From Siderastrea siderea (lineage: Eukaryota > Cnidaria > Anthozoa > Scleractinia > Rhizangiidae): 64,000 bases of DNA. Where the stretch lies: assembly GCA_964030785.1 (NCBI GenBank), contig OZ034969.1, forward strand, positions 41,249,201 to 41,313,200, written 5' to 3'. Of the stretch, positions 1 to 11,500 are shown piece by piece; positions within the stretch are counted from its first letter, which is position 1, and every line of letters starts with the position of its first letter. The notes beneath the pieces were generated by a model, which worked only from the letters and a program-made list of their open reading frames with translations, made no database searches and was not told where the DNA came from. The position numbers were made by a program, and so were the translations under genes.

Positions 1-60
1 ATTTTACTATACTACTAATTGAGATTGTTTGTGGCGTGTATTACCACCTCGGCGTGCAAG

Positions 61-117
61 AAATTTTCATGCTGCAAAAAGTAGACGTCGCTTTTACTTT
101 TTGCAGCATGAAAATTT
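61..117. repeat. perfect 23-bp hairpin
   Basis: Positions 61-83 and 95-117 are exact reverse complements with an 11-base spacer that contains GACGTC. No ORF or known element explains it. It may be a small foldback repeat or a remnant of a MITE end. Confidence 0.85.
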
Positions 118-1010
118 GTTGCGCACTCAACTTGCAACGCACAATGTTCGCGCGACAATTTGCACGAAGATGTTTCTCGTATTACTTGACCTTTAGTATT
201 CCTACCAACAATCTAAAATAAAATACCTCGGTGCGTAAACCCAACTTTGAGTCAAGGGTTACCTTATTCAGAAATCTCTTCTCCTGTTCGCCACGGCTTA
301 AAGCCAATTTCTTATTCAAGGATTCGTCAGGGACACCCAACTGACGAGAAAATCTAAGCGAAATACTTGAAATATCATTTTCTACTTTCTTAGATTGTTT
401 CAGAGCTTTTTAAAGGCATATCTGTGTAAGCTAACAAAGGTTGATCTGTCCGGAATTTTTGGCTGCAAATTTAGGCCCAGAAACTTTTAGGGACGGACCA
501 TTAGAAAAATGAAGGGGGGGGGGGGAGGGATTCATGCAAGCCAAAATGCCTGAAAAAGAATTCCAACAAACCGAAACTGAAGGAAAAAATTTCTTGGTAG
601 GAGGTACGGAATTTTATGTAACGTAAAAAAAAAACCCTCCTCGGCAGAACTGAGAGAGAAATTCTGACAGAAAGCGAGCTATGCAACTCACCCACACCCC
701 CCTCCACCAAGACCTTTGAAATTCTTCTCGGATCAACAAGAACGAATGAAATGAGGTGACATGAGTTGAGTCAATCTTATCGTCCAATGAAGTATATGAT
801 TTATGTCTGAAGTGACTACATCGTGAGGCACATGTAATAGGCTTTATTGTTGCTAAAAAAATTATCTCTACATATGAGCAGATTTGGCTGAAAGTCATTA
901 TAAACCTTGAGAAAAGTGAGCTTAAATTGCAATTTATTTTTTGTAAGTCATTATAAATAGACTAGCTGGTTCCCGTGAACCTGATTCACCGCAAGTCCTT
1001 TATTATTTTT
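118..1010. other. no gene seen
   Basis: AT-rich sequence with a G run near 516-527 and no exon-like open frame flanked by splice sites. The short open frames here are not supported by any motif. It lies downstream of the 3' end of the ankyrin gene. Confidence 0.5.
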
Positions 1011-1017
1011 TCAGGTT

Positions 1018-1149
1018 AGTAGGCCTCTCGCGACTTCGTCGCTCGCTCGGTCGTTTCGCGACCTCATTGAAGCTCGCGTTGCTCGCTTTGCTTGCAAAAC
1101 ACAGGGCAAATTAATATCAATCGAAGAGGTGGACTTGGAGCAAGTCTAC
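1018..1149. repeat. MITE fragment (GACTTGGAGCAAG end)
   Basis: The stretch ends in GACTTGGAGCAAGTCTAC at 1132-1149, which is the terminal repeat of the complete element at 59841-60088. Only this end is recognisable; the rest is diverged, with CG-rich GCTCG runs. Confidence 0.45.
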
Positions 1150-1312
1150 AACACGATGTTTTGAAAGCCGACACCAATTTTGCATAAGCGGTTGCACAAC
1201 ATGGTGCGGTGTTCGCTTAGTGAGAGAAACGTGCGACTTTTCTGGAAGGTCTCGCAAAGTGGATCTTTTCGATTTAAAACCAAATTGTGCACATCCTTGT
1301 CAGGAAAGTTTT

Positions 1313-1589
1313 GAAATGGTGTGGTTGTGGCTCTTTGAAACTTCGCCGTTTTTCCGTGATGAGTGGAGAACAGTTAATCCGCTTGAGGCCGTTAAGTCAT
1401 GGGATAACGGCCGCGTTTGGTTTGGTATATATAACCGACGAGCATAACGGCCTTGAAATCGTTCCTATATACAGACGAAGATTGCGGCCTATTTCGTGAT
1501 TATCAAAACACAGCGTGAAGCCGATTAACTGTTCTCCACTCATCACGGAAAAACGGCGAAGTTACAAAGAGCCACAACCACGCCATTTC
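1313..1589. repeat. inverted repeat, about 68-bp arms
   Basis: The segment 1313-1380 is repeated as reverse complement at 1521-1589 with few mismatches, leaving a spacer of about 140 bases. The two short open frames across it are by-products of the foldback. It is probably a small non-autonomous transposon. Confidence 0.75.
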
Positions 1590-1599
1590 TGTACTTTCA

Positions 1600-1680
1600 A
1601 CAACAACAAATATAATAACAACAACAACAACAGCAACAACAAATAAACAAATAAAATAACAACAACAAATAAAATAAAAT
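1600..1680. repeat. CAA-rich microsatellite
   Basis: Degenerate CAA and AAT triplets run through this stretch. Another A-rich low-complexity stretch follows at 1847-1960, mostly CAAAAA units. Confidence 0.8.
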
Positions 1681-2308
1681 TCTAAAGGGCAAATGCAAGA
1701 AAAGAGAGTAACGATTTTATGGTTTGTTAACTCGCCTTATCAAAAATCACATGCAACTGCATGAAAATGCACGTACGACTTGTATCTACATGTAATCTAC
1801 ATGTATGGTTTTAAAACATAGTGATAAAGTCTACAAAATAATGTTTGTCAAAACAAAAAAAAACAAAAAAAAAAACAAAAAAACATTCCCGCAGAGCATT
1901 TCACCCGGAAAAAATCCTTCATAGGCAATGGCCAAAAAAAAAAAAAATCCTGCACAAACTGAAAATTCCCCACCTCCCCCCCCCACCCCATCACTTTTCT
2001 AATGGTCCGTCCCTTAGCAAACGGAATCCTATCCGTCGAATTTCCGAGCTATTTTACACTCTAAACGATACATTTGTAATAATAATAATAATTTTATTTA
2101 CGTGTCAAAATTGATCTAGCTCCCTGTAAAGACAGGGTGTCCGTCCGAAAACAAGAGGAATTAATTAACCCGTCCCAGGTGTTACGCCAAAGAAATCTCA
2201 AGATTTTACTGCAATTATTAAATACGAATTACTGAGGCGCTTTAGGCCTTCCGAACAGATGTTCCTCGAAACGAACCGTTGGGGGTCCCTGATTCGTTTT
2301 GACGACCA

Positions 2309-3401
2309 GGGCCCGGTTGCTCATAGGGTAGATAACGCTAATGCATCAGTCAATTCCAGCAGTGCCTATCCCCCCACCCCGGGCCACCCCCCGGGCATTA
2401 GCATTTTTTTAATGGCAAATTCCGGGGGTGGGGACAAATAAGTCCGTCAAATGCCCCGGGGTAGGATCAAAAAAGAAGGCAAAATACCCCACCCCCGGGA
2501 TCATCTAGAAAGCAACACTGCTCAAGATTTGATTAACTGATAACAAGAAAGTGTCACTCATCATTAATGCTGGTTTCCATATCATTGCTATGATAGCTAC
2601 AATCGCTGCAAACAACATTCAGCGATCGTTGTAACCATATGGATACCACACTTCAGCTATCGTGGCGATCACAGCATTTCACAACGATCGCTGAAGAGTG
2701 GTTTCTATATGATCGCAACGATTGCTGAACATTGTTTCCAGTGATTGCAGCGATCATAGCGATCGTATGGAAACCAGCCTTTAATTTCAATGCTTTTCGG
2801 TTGTTTACCCTTGCATCTATCCTCCCTTTGTTTAATTGCTTTAATGCCACTTTAATATCAATAACAGGCCAAATTGTGTACAAGACAGTTCCTTTTGGTT
2901 TACTCTTTGGTTCAATTATTCGTTCATTTACTTGATTTTGACATGCACAATTCATGTGTTTATTTTTAAAATAAGGTAAGAAATGCCTATTTTATAAATA
3001 CAATAAGTTATCGATGAACTGAAAACGCATGATCCGTATAAAAAAGATCGTAAAAGATTTTTACGAAAGTGGTGATCTTGGATAGCTTTAAAATCCACAT
3101 ATTACATGCGAGACCAAAACCTGACGAGGGTCTCAAATACCCCGAGGTCGTCCCGGGGGTATGCAAATGCCCGACCCCCGGGCAGTAATAAAATTTCAAA
3201 TGCCCCACCCCGGGATTGAAACGTAAGCAAATGCCCGGCTAATGCCCGGGGGGGGATGGGCACCGCTGAAATTGACTGATGCATAACTACCGAATAAATC
3301 ACTATCCAGCGGATAAATGATAAAAAAACCGAAGTACACTATCCATTGGATAGTGATTTATCCGGTAGATAGAGCTATCCGCTCTTTGAACAACCGGGAC
3401 C
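2309..3401. mobile_element. MITE with CCCGGTTG ends, nested
   Basis: The left end reads GGGCCCGGTTGCTCA and the right end TTGAACAACCGGGAC, so the ends are inverted repeats. Inner matching arms also occur: GATGCATCAGTCAATT near 2341-2357 and its complement near 3268-3284. The interior carries CCCGGG-rich stretches at 2375-2500 and 3135-3255 and another foldback element at 2569-2778. The right end contains a further hairpin with the ATCCAGCGGATA family of repeats. No transposase is present. Confidence 0.6.
2569..2778. mobile_element. foldback MITE, GCTGGTTTCCAT ends
   Basis: GCTGGTTTCCAT at 2569-2580 is matched by ATGGAAACCAGC at 2767-2778, and the interior is largely self-complementary around GCGATCGTT motifs. 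It has no coding capacity. It sits inside the larger 2309-3401 element. Confidence 0.75.
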
Positions 3402-4170
3402 AAATTGATGGAGTAGCTGTGGGCTAAGACGACTAGGTTTGAATATTTATCTTATGGATGTCCTTAACGGCAACAATAACTTTTGATCTATAGATCGTTT
3501 TCACTCATGTGGTCAGCAGCTATGCAAATTTCTTGGAACAAAAGAAGGTTTTTACATGAGAAAAGTTTTCAATCCCCACAGGATTTTCTTGGTACACCAA
3601 CATGCCCGCTGTTTCATTGTTTTGGTACACCAATATGGCCGCCGTGACGCCGTGTGAAAACGATCTGTCGTTATTTCACTTGAATTTAAACTTACTCTCG
3701 CAAACGTAGTCTGATAAGACAATAACGCCGTTCGAAGATCAAAACACCTGAGTAGGCTTTCAATACGTTTTACCTTAACTGAAAATAAGTTCTCTCTGCC
3801 TCGAATTCGGTCTCTGGAAATAACCCATTTTCTAAACTCTTTTTTTATTGACCCATGAGCGATACAGCGCACGCCTCGTGCGAGTTTTGGCCAAACAAAA
3901 CAACTGGAAGCTGGTTATTCACTGGATACAAAGTCCTGCTAGAGCATACAATTTCCATGAGCAACAGAACAAACTTCAAGTATCTAACTCATGTCTTCTA
4001 TTAGGAGATTGCATGTACATTCCTTTAAGTGGTATTAAACTGACTTTAGAACATGGTCACACCCACTCAGCCAATCAGTGTCCAGCATTTCGATGCACTA
4101 TATTCCATAAACTGTCTTAAATTATGTAAAGTGGCGGGGGCTTTGAAGCACAGGGAAATTGCGGGGTAAA
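3402..4170. other. no gene seen
   Basis: Neither strand shows an exon with matching splice sites or a recognisable motif. The open frames at 3552-3872 (minus) and 3848-4120 (plus) overlap head to head and have no recognisable domain. Confidence 0.45.
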
Positions 4171-4171
4171 A

Positions 4172-4325
4172 TTACAGAGAATTTCTGCATTTATTAGTGG
4201 TTCTATATAGAGCATACTAATGAGGCATTGTTTTCCTTTCTTTGGAAGCCTCATTAGTATGCTCTATATAGAGCATACTAATGACTAAGTAGAAACTACC
4301 AATAAATGCACAAATTCTCTGTGAA
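4172..4325. mobile_element. small MITE with 24-bp perfect stem
   Basis: Outer arms near 4173-4208 and 4287-4325 (ending in CAGAGAATT) are inverted. Inside them, 4203-4226 and 4248-4271 form an exact 24-bp inverted pair with a 21-base loop. A third partial copy of the stem follows at 4272-4285. Confidence 0.8.
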
Positions 4326-4329
4326 TATT

Positions 4330-5180
4330 TATAACTAAATCGATAAAATCAACAACTTCAACGGCTAGAAACACTCATTATTTTTTGCGTTTTAACAAAA
4401 AAATGCGGTATAATAGCATAGCAAAAAGCAAATCGAAAGAAAAACCATTATTTTACATGAAATACGAACTGTTCAGACCTTAATTGAAACAGAAGGAGAG
4501 ACTTGTTTCTCCGTGTTTGCCAGACTACGAGTGTTGTACTTGAACTTGACTTAATTTGGCCTCTTGGAGTTTCCTGCGGGTTCCCCTCTTGCTGGTGTCG
4601 GTGGTTGTAGCGCCTCGAAGACTGCTTTCACCAGTGTAAATCTAGAAAATCTTTAGCGGTGATCACTGCCTCGAGTTCCAAATTTTCGTGTATTGGCTCA
4701 TGGCTGTTTACACACCAACTGCGATAAACCGCGCGGTGAAGCACTCTAAAACATTGTACCTCAAAGGCATGCGTACAGTAGCGAAAATATCGTAAACAAA
4801 ATAGCAACGTGATTTCAAGGTGAGAACTAAAAAATTAAAATGCAAAAATACGATCTGCACGCAAAAACGAAATTCTTCGTGGGTGTGACCATGTTCTAAA
4901 ACGGTTAGACAATGAACGCTCGTGTCCTATGGGATATAGCGTCCCTCGCAAGATAGAATGCCACGAGGCCGCATTCTAGCTTTGCTCGGGACACTATATC
5001 CGTTCGGTTACGTGTATGGGGTGTATGTGGTCAAATGTCTCGCACTAAAATCAACGTTCTCTTGTTTCAAACATGCATATAGTACAACGTAATTTATTTT
5101 AAATAGCCTGTAACTTTGGTTTGTAATAAGCCGGCGTCCGTAAAGCGGGGTGCCACTGTACAAAAGCAATTATATTATTG
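4330..5180. other. no gene seen
   Basis: Nothing coding is recognised. A palindromic segment near 4925-5005 (CTATATCCGTTC against its complement at the other end) suggests another small foldback repeat. Confidence 0.4.
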
Positions 5181-6440
5181 GAGGGTGTCAATGGGGTGGT
5201 GGCTTTTACGGTTAACACTTAAAGTTTTGGCTTTTTTACGGCTAACGGTTATTTTCTTTCTGTTACGGTTAACAAAAAATTTAAAAATTAATTTGTTTTA
5301 AAAAGTTAAAAATTAAGTTCTACTGTGGTGATACACATTTAAGGTCTTTGGACCATTCTGGGAAGAAAAAAAAAAGTAAAATAAAAAAAACCAGGTAATT
5401 ATTTTAAGAATCGTAATTTTGGTTTTCTTTCAGTACCAGGGCAGAATATGTAGCCGTCGTACCCGCATTAGGGACTTTAAGATACGGCGACTACGGACAA
5501 CGGACTGCGGTTGGACGCGCGGTTTTCTTTGGCCGAAACACTGGGCCGAGTGCACAACGAGTGGCGCGAAAATGCGAAGTTAAGACCACAGACTACAGAC
5601 AACAGACTACAAACGAAGAGCGAAGGTTAACTCTACACTAAACAGACACTAAATGTCTTTAAAAAAGATTCGAGATGCTCTGGTTTTGAGTTGTAATCGA
5701 CGCACTGCAATTCAAAATGTAATTGCACGTGAGGCTTGCGTGCAAGCTTAATCAAATTTTCAGGGCTCGTTTTCAAATTACTTCTCTTGCAAAAATACTT
5801 CAGAAGTAAATGCTAAATTAATTACTTCTGAACTTGAAGGGAAGCCATTTGTATCTAGAAAGAGCAAAGAGAAGAGTTGATATTACAAGTTATATTCAAA
5901 GCATCAAATTTAATTTCATTCTGGAAAACAACGCGGCGGCCAAAATCAGTAAACAAAGGAAGCCGCACATTTTTCGCTGTTCTGAGTTCATAAGTACTTG
6001 AAATTGTTCCAAATGCGTATTAGATTTGTAGTTCAAGCATTACCGTACAAGAGCACCTCAATTTTCTAACTTTAGACTTCTTTTTCATACCATCTTCAGT
6101 TCCTCGTACTACACCACGCTGCACTACGTGAAATCCTTCCATTACGCACCGTCGTGAGTTTGGGAAGGGGGGGACAACAGAACACATATGTCTCGTCCCA
6201 GTCCTAAAGTGCCTCCCGTCCGTAGTCCGTAGTCACCGTATCTTAAAGTCCCTATTAGCTGCGAGACAAGACATACAAACGATCTTAACAAGAGATCTTG
6301 ATACTTTCAAAATGACAAATCGTGGCTACAAAAGATTTTTACGGTTAACGTTTTTTACGACTAACGGTCAAAATATTTCAATTTTTACGCCTAACGACTT
6401 GGTCGTTTTACGGCTAACGGTTAACCTCATTGAGACCCTC
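5181..6440. mobile_element. MITE with GAGGGTGTCAATG ends
   Basis: The left end GAGGGTGTCAATGGGG at 5181 matches the inverted right end CCTCATTGAGACCCTC ending at 6440. Subterminal repeats of TTACGGTTAAC or TTACGGCTAAC type occur on both sides (5200-5275 and 6338-6424). A second element is inserted in the middle (5471-6252). No transposase is seen. Confidence 0.7.
5471..6252. mobile_element. nested element, GGGACTTTAAGAT ends, TA target
   Basis: GGGACTTTAAGATACGG at 5471 is exactly inverted at 6236-6252, and both ends are bordered by TA, as expected for a Tc1/mariner-type TA target duplication. The subterminal CGACTACGGACAACGGACT also has an inverted counterpart. It is non-coding and inserted into the 5181-6440 element, so it is the younger insertion. 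Confidence 0.7.
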
Positions 6441-6480
6441 TTATTAAAACTATTATTGACCTCTGTATCAGTAAATACAC

Positions 6481-6563
6481 ACGAGGGCCGTACTGCCACG
6501 TATGCCGTACGCGAGGGCCTTACTGCCTCGACCTCGGGCCAATATTCCCCAGTACGGCCCTCG
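6481..6563. repeat. short inverted repeat
   Basis: CGAGGGCCGTACTG near 6482 is inverted as CAGTACGGCCCTCG at 6550-6563, with a second partial copy between. It is a small foldback unit. Confidence 0.6.
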
Positions 6564-7830
6564 CGTTCAGTTGGTAAGAGGTTACTTTTTACCTCCACTT
6601 CGGCAGTGAATAATTGTTATGAAAATATACGCATGAAAGAAGATTCAAAACCTTTTTTCCCTTAATTTCGTTGTCTGCAACGACACATTTTCAAAAGTTA
6701 CCTGCGTAACAAATTTTGCGCACAAAAACCGCAGTAGCCGTCCACAACTCCCACTCCCGCTGTGGCCAGAGTTTTCCTGAAGTACAAACACCACACAATT
6801 TTTTTGTTTTTCAGAGATTATCCACTTGACACTGCTGGTTTTCAAAAACGTTTGTGTCGAAAGATGTTAGTTAACTTGGCAGGACAGACTTAAAATCATG
6901 ATAAGTCGACTGTGGACTGCTTATGAGATAGCCAAAGGACTCAACGTTAATATTTTACAACTCAAATACAATTTAAAGGTTTCAATTGAAACAAAACCTT
7001 TCTCCCTTTAAAGTTGTACAGTTTCAGCGTTTATTGGTGTATTTTGTGCAGATCCATTACGCTGTCCATCCAGAGACCAATTCTCATTTTCATTACTGTA
7101 GAACATTCCGTGCTCGAAACAGCAAGTCCAAGAAATGCACAAGTAAAATGCACCACACACGAGAAGAACACAAATTCCAAAGATAGCAGCTGCTGCTTCG
7201 TCAGAAAACGCACTGTTATTACGTTGATTGTCAGTAACATCCTCAGTGTTTTCAGGGTGTATTGTTTTAGCTGGCTACAACAAGACAATAGCAAACAAGG
7301 CCATTTCAACAAATCTGTGATACCACATGCGTTTAGGTGCAGCTAGGTGTTTTGTTTCCGCGGAGGAAAACGCGAGCAATTAGCGTTCTAGAGTGTCCAG
7401 TAACAAACCATTGGCGTTTTCGCAAAACCACGGCAATAACGCATATCTACTGTCACCTGAAGAAAGGGATTCACACAGATACTATCTGTGTATCGCCAAG
7501 AGTAATCCTGATTGTCTTTGTTGTTAATTACATGTTGCTTTATTTGATGTGTTCAGAAGTTTAGCAGCTCATAGAGTAAAAGGTAATAATATTATTGTGT
7601 AACCACTCAAAATTATTGTTATATATTTTAAGGTCGTTCATTGCTCTCGTGCAATTGGCCTACTGAGAAAATACAATTTTACTTTCGCGTTAAACCTGAG
7701 GTAAAGGAAAGGGGATCACTATATGACGTTTTTATATTGGGTGTACTCATAGTGATTTAGGATTCCACAAAGTAAAGAGTTGAAAGCTTTCGATGCTTTC
7801 AGAATACGCTACAAATGAGATAATTAAATG
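6564..7830. other. no gene seen, downstream of ankyrin gene
   Basis: Scattered open frames of 60-110 codons on both strands overlap one another and show no motif or splice-site support. Nothing further can be assigned. Confidence 0.45.
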
Positions 7831-7836
7831 CATAAT

Positions 7837-7842
7837 TTTATT
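7837..7842 (-). promoter_or_regulatory. AATAAA polyadenylation signal
   Basis: On the minus strand AATAAA lies about 143 bases after the stop codon of the ankyrin gene at 7985. This is a normal 3'-UTR distance and supports 7985 as the true end of the gene. Confidence 0.6.
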
Positions 7843-7984
7843 TACAAAATGTCTTGACACAATAAAAATAGATGTACTCTTTAAGATAACTTTAAACGAT
7901 GCAGCTAAATATACTTACAATTGCTTTTTCAACTCTAATCAATAATTTACCGTCATTTCTAGTCTTTTGTCTATCACTACCAGA

Positions 7985-8573
7985 TTAACTCTTGAGTAAG
8001 CTACAAATTCTTCCAATCCCACGGCGAAAGTTGCCTGAAGCTCTTCGAAAATTGCGCGACAACTTCCGAGTAACTGTTCCCATGGACAATCTCTTTCCCG
8101 GTCTTATGACTGGGAAGCTGTTTTCCACACGGGAAGCTTGAGGATATAAAGATCGATTTTCATCCAAAGAGATGTTAGAATTCAACGAGACTGAGCTGAA
8201 GGAAGCTTTCTGGAGCTGCTTAGCAATGCGCTCATCAAGCTTTGCTAGGAATTCTGATGTGTTGGCGCTGGTATCCGCCTCAAAAACTTTGGCTAATTTG
8301 AGCGCATTCAAGCCGTCCTTGTCCTCCTGATAAGGGTTTCCTCCTCGGTCAATCAGAAGCTTAAGACAGTTGACACGATTCCACATGGCGGCCACGTGAA
8401 TAGGCGTCAGTCCATCAGCAGACGGGAGATCAGGGTCACCACCGTAGTCTAACAGGAGGCGGGTGAAGCGGACACTGAGAGGAGAATCGAGCCCAACAGC
8501 TATATGAAGAGCACTGAGTCCACTCACCAGAATGTTAGGGTCTGCGCCACGTTTTAACAACGTCACGGCGCGT
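7985..8573 (-). CDS. ankyrin gene exon 4, three ankyrin repeats and stop
   Basis: The acceptor is GTCTTAG at 8574-8580 and the exon runs 195 codons to a TAA at 7985-7987. It carries the repeats LLKRGADPN, LLLDYGGDPD and LLIDRGGNPY, each followed by a TPLH-like or ALH-like turn. The C-terminal 80 residues are Ser/Arg-rich. No donor is needed because the frame closes and a polyadenylation signal follows. Confidence 0.85.
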
Positions 8574-11500
8574 CTAAGACAAACGGAAACAAGCAACCTA
8601 TTGAGGTGTGGATTGATAGCTTTTAACTATGGTAGTATTGTGGTTGATTTAGCTGACAAAAAGTCAAATGAGGTGGGTAAATGGCTTCATAAGGGCGATA
8701 GTCGTCAGAATTAGTGGACTTGTTAATTTTAAGTGACACCTGTCAGATTGTGCTTCTGGCACACTGGATAGCAGATACTATCCCGACTTTGAGTAGCCAA
8801 TCAGAGCGCGCGAAAAACGCTATTCACTGGTTTGGTATATACTAATATCTAATAATCGTGGCCAAACAAACCTGATGTTTTCGTCTTCTATAGCACATTT
8901 GAGTCTTTCTGATAGCATTTCTGCTTCAAGGAGAGCACAGCCACCACCACTGAAAAGTATAAAAACATCGAGAAGTGTAAGAAGATAAACAAAACGTGAC
9001 TCTGGTTTAAATTTTTTCTTTATAAAATATATACTCTGAGATCCCGACGTATCGGCTGCCTCTAGCCTTCTTTAGTGGGAGTGATGACGACAAACTGCAA
9101 ATTCCGAACTAATTAAGTTTTCCCTATAAAGTTAAATTTAAATATTCATACAGCAAATATTACAGTGGGGAATTAAATAAACAGTACTGCCGACTTGATC
9201 CTTCGGGATTTATTAGTTTGGGAAATAAACCGCCGACTGTTTGGTGGATTTCCAAACAACTTTTACCCATTTTTAAAGAGTCGTTGTCAGAGAAAACCGT
9301 GCAAAATCCAAAAAAAACCTCAACGGAAGGGGGTCAGCAAAAATACTTCATACTAACACTACTGGTAGTTTAGGTGGACTAATGGACAAGCATACTAGAG
9401 ATAGCTCTTTACCTGTTCTGGTGTTAGAAATACAGGCATCACTTTCTGTGAAACCCGTGGGCGCCATTTCTACACCTAAATTTGGCCAAGTTTCGTAAGT
9501 CTCTGAAAACCTTTAAACTAAACGAATGAAGTTCACATTTTATGTGTGGTACAAACGATCATGGAAGGGGTTTTTCAAACCCTGACAAGCAGAATAAAAC
9601 CACATCCTATTGAACAGGTTTACGTTTTTAAACACAAATTTCGTATCTGCGAAAAAGCACGAAATAAGGCATTTTTGAGTTGATCTAGAACACGCAACTA
9701 TAACTGCAGAAAACTGTCCATAGCTAACTGACACTCTCCGACCTTCCCTCTATCAAAGTCAACAAAATCTTTTTGGGTCAGTGAAATAGCAAGATGCTGG
9801 AGTACTTACAATTCTCCAAGGTACCGGTTTTTGGCTTCAAGAACACGCGAATCAGTCTATACTTTGTTTAAGCTCATATTGAATCTTTCTCTCTATTAAT
9901 CCCCAGTAGAATATACTCCAGATATTAACTTAACTTCCAAGAACTTGCAAAACATCTCTGCGTTCTTTTTAAGCGATATTAAAAACGGATGAACCGAACG
10001 CCCAACTGAGAAAATAAACAAAACGACGCCATCTTGGAAATCCAGGGCCTAGAGGAGACTGGGAACTAGCTGATCTGACTTTGAGGCGCACAATGGCAAT
10101 AACCGCATGCGAATCGATGTTGAGGTTATTGCGACAATCCCATAATACTCGAACGTTTTCGGAATTTGTTTCGGGGAAATACAATTTTAAACATTAAACT
10201 TTAAGCTTTTTGGTATGCTTTTAAAGTAAAAGCTGAGAATTGCCTTCCAGAAGTAGAAAGGTACAACTGAACTAGAATTGAATAAAAGTGAAGAAGTTGT
10301 GGTAACATTTTGGTAATAACACTATGAAAAATACATGATGTTCCTTTAGTTCCCCTGTATCAGATTAGGCCAGCAACATGCACTCTTCAAATCCCCTTAC
10401 TAGTATGCACAGCAGTAGTGCGCTCCACGTGATGGGATCAGGCAGACCTTCATTTATCCGGCAGGTAAAAATAGCATTTACTTCAATGTTCTCCGGACAA
10501 CAGCTTTTTTTCTCAACTTGTTGATCGATTCCCAGTATATTCAATCAAACCAAAAATTCAATTTTTTATCAGGTGTCTTTCTTACAGTTCTACGTGGTTT
10601 GCAATTGTTTTTCTTTGCAATAACCTGCCCTGCGAAATAAACTCTATGCCTTTTGTAAGATTTCACTGGTCTTCGTGTATGTATGATCCCTGGGCGGAAA
10701 GGTTACAGGAGTACAGGACAAACACTTCAGCAAAACAACAGAGGAAATAAAAGCAAGCAGTTGCAAAGCTACTCAGTTAAGGAAAGACCGGCCGCTCGAG
10801 GGCTGGGCTCTGAAATCCCAAAGGAAGGGACAGAGAGTAACCGAGAGTGTTAAGAATTTCTTACTGGAAAAATTTAATAAAGGAGTCAAAACAGGTAACT
10901 ATATAACAAAACGCATTTTTTAAAAAAGCCAATTTTCAAACTGTGTGTTTTACCGTCACGTGAATGCTCATTTGTGTAAAAAAAAAAACGAGTTTTTCAC
11001 GCTACTAAAAATGTCACTTCATATATTCGTTGTGTGTTAAAAACTAAAATAACTGTAACGGGAAGTAGATTGACAAAACAATAGAAGGATTATACATCGA
11101 CTAATCAATCACAGTTTGAAACTGGCAGCTTGTAACGTTTCAGCTAAATTGAAGAAACTCACTGTATTGAATTACTAAATTGGCAAGTTTGACCGACTAC
11201 ATGAAGTGAACACCATGCATGCTGTAGTTTTCGATGCTAATAGGGACAGATCAGAGAAAGAGACTAAGTACAAGTGGAACTTTCCAATTTTGAACTAGTC
11301 ATAATACTAGAGTTTCAATCCTCTCAGTTGCAAACCAGTAGAAGAGGAATTTAGGAACGAGATTAGTGACGTTAGTATGCCGACATAGTTACTCGAGGGA
11401 CTGGTTATGAAACCTTGCAAGTTTCAAAGACCATAACAAAGGTGCTGCAATTTATGTTGAAAGTACTACGACCGTGCACAATCTTTTGTTTTACGTTCGC

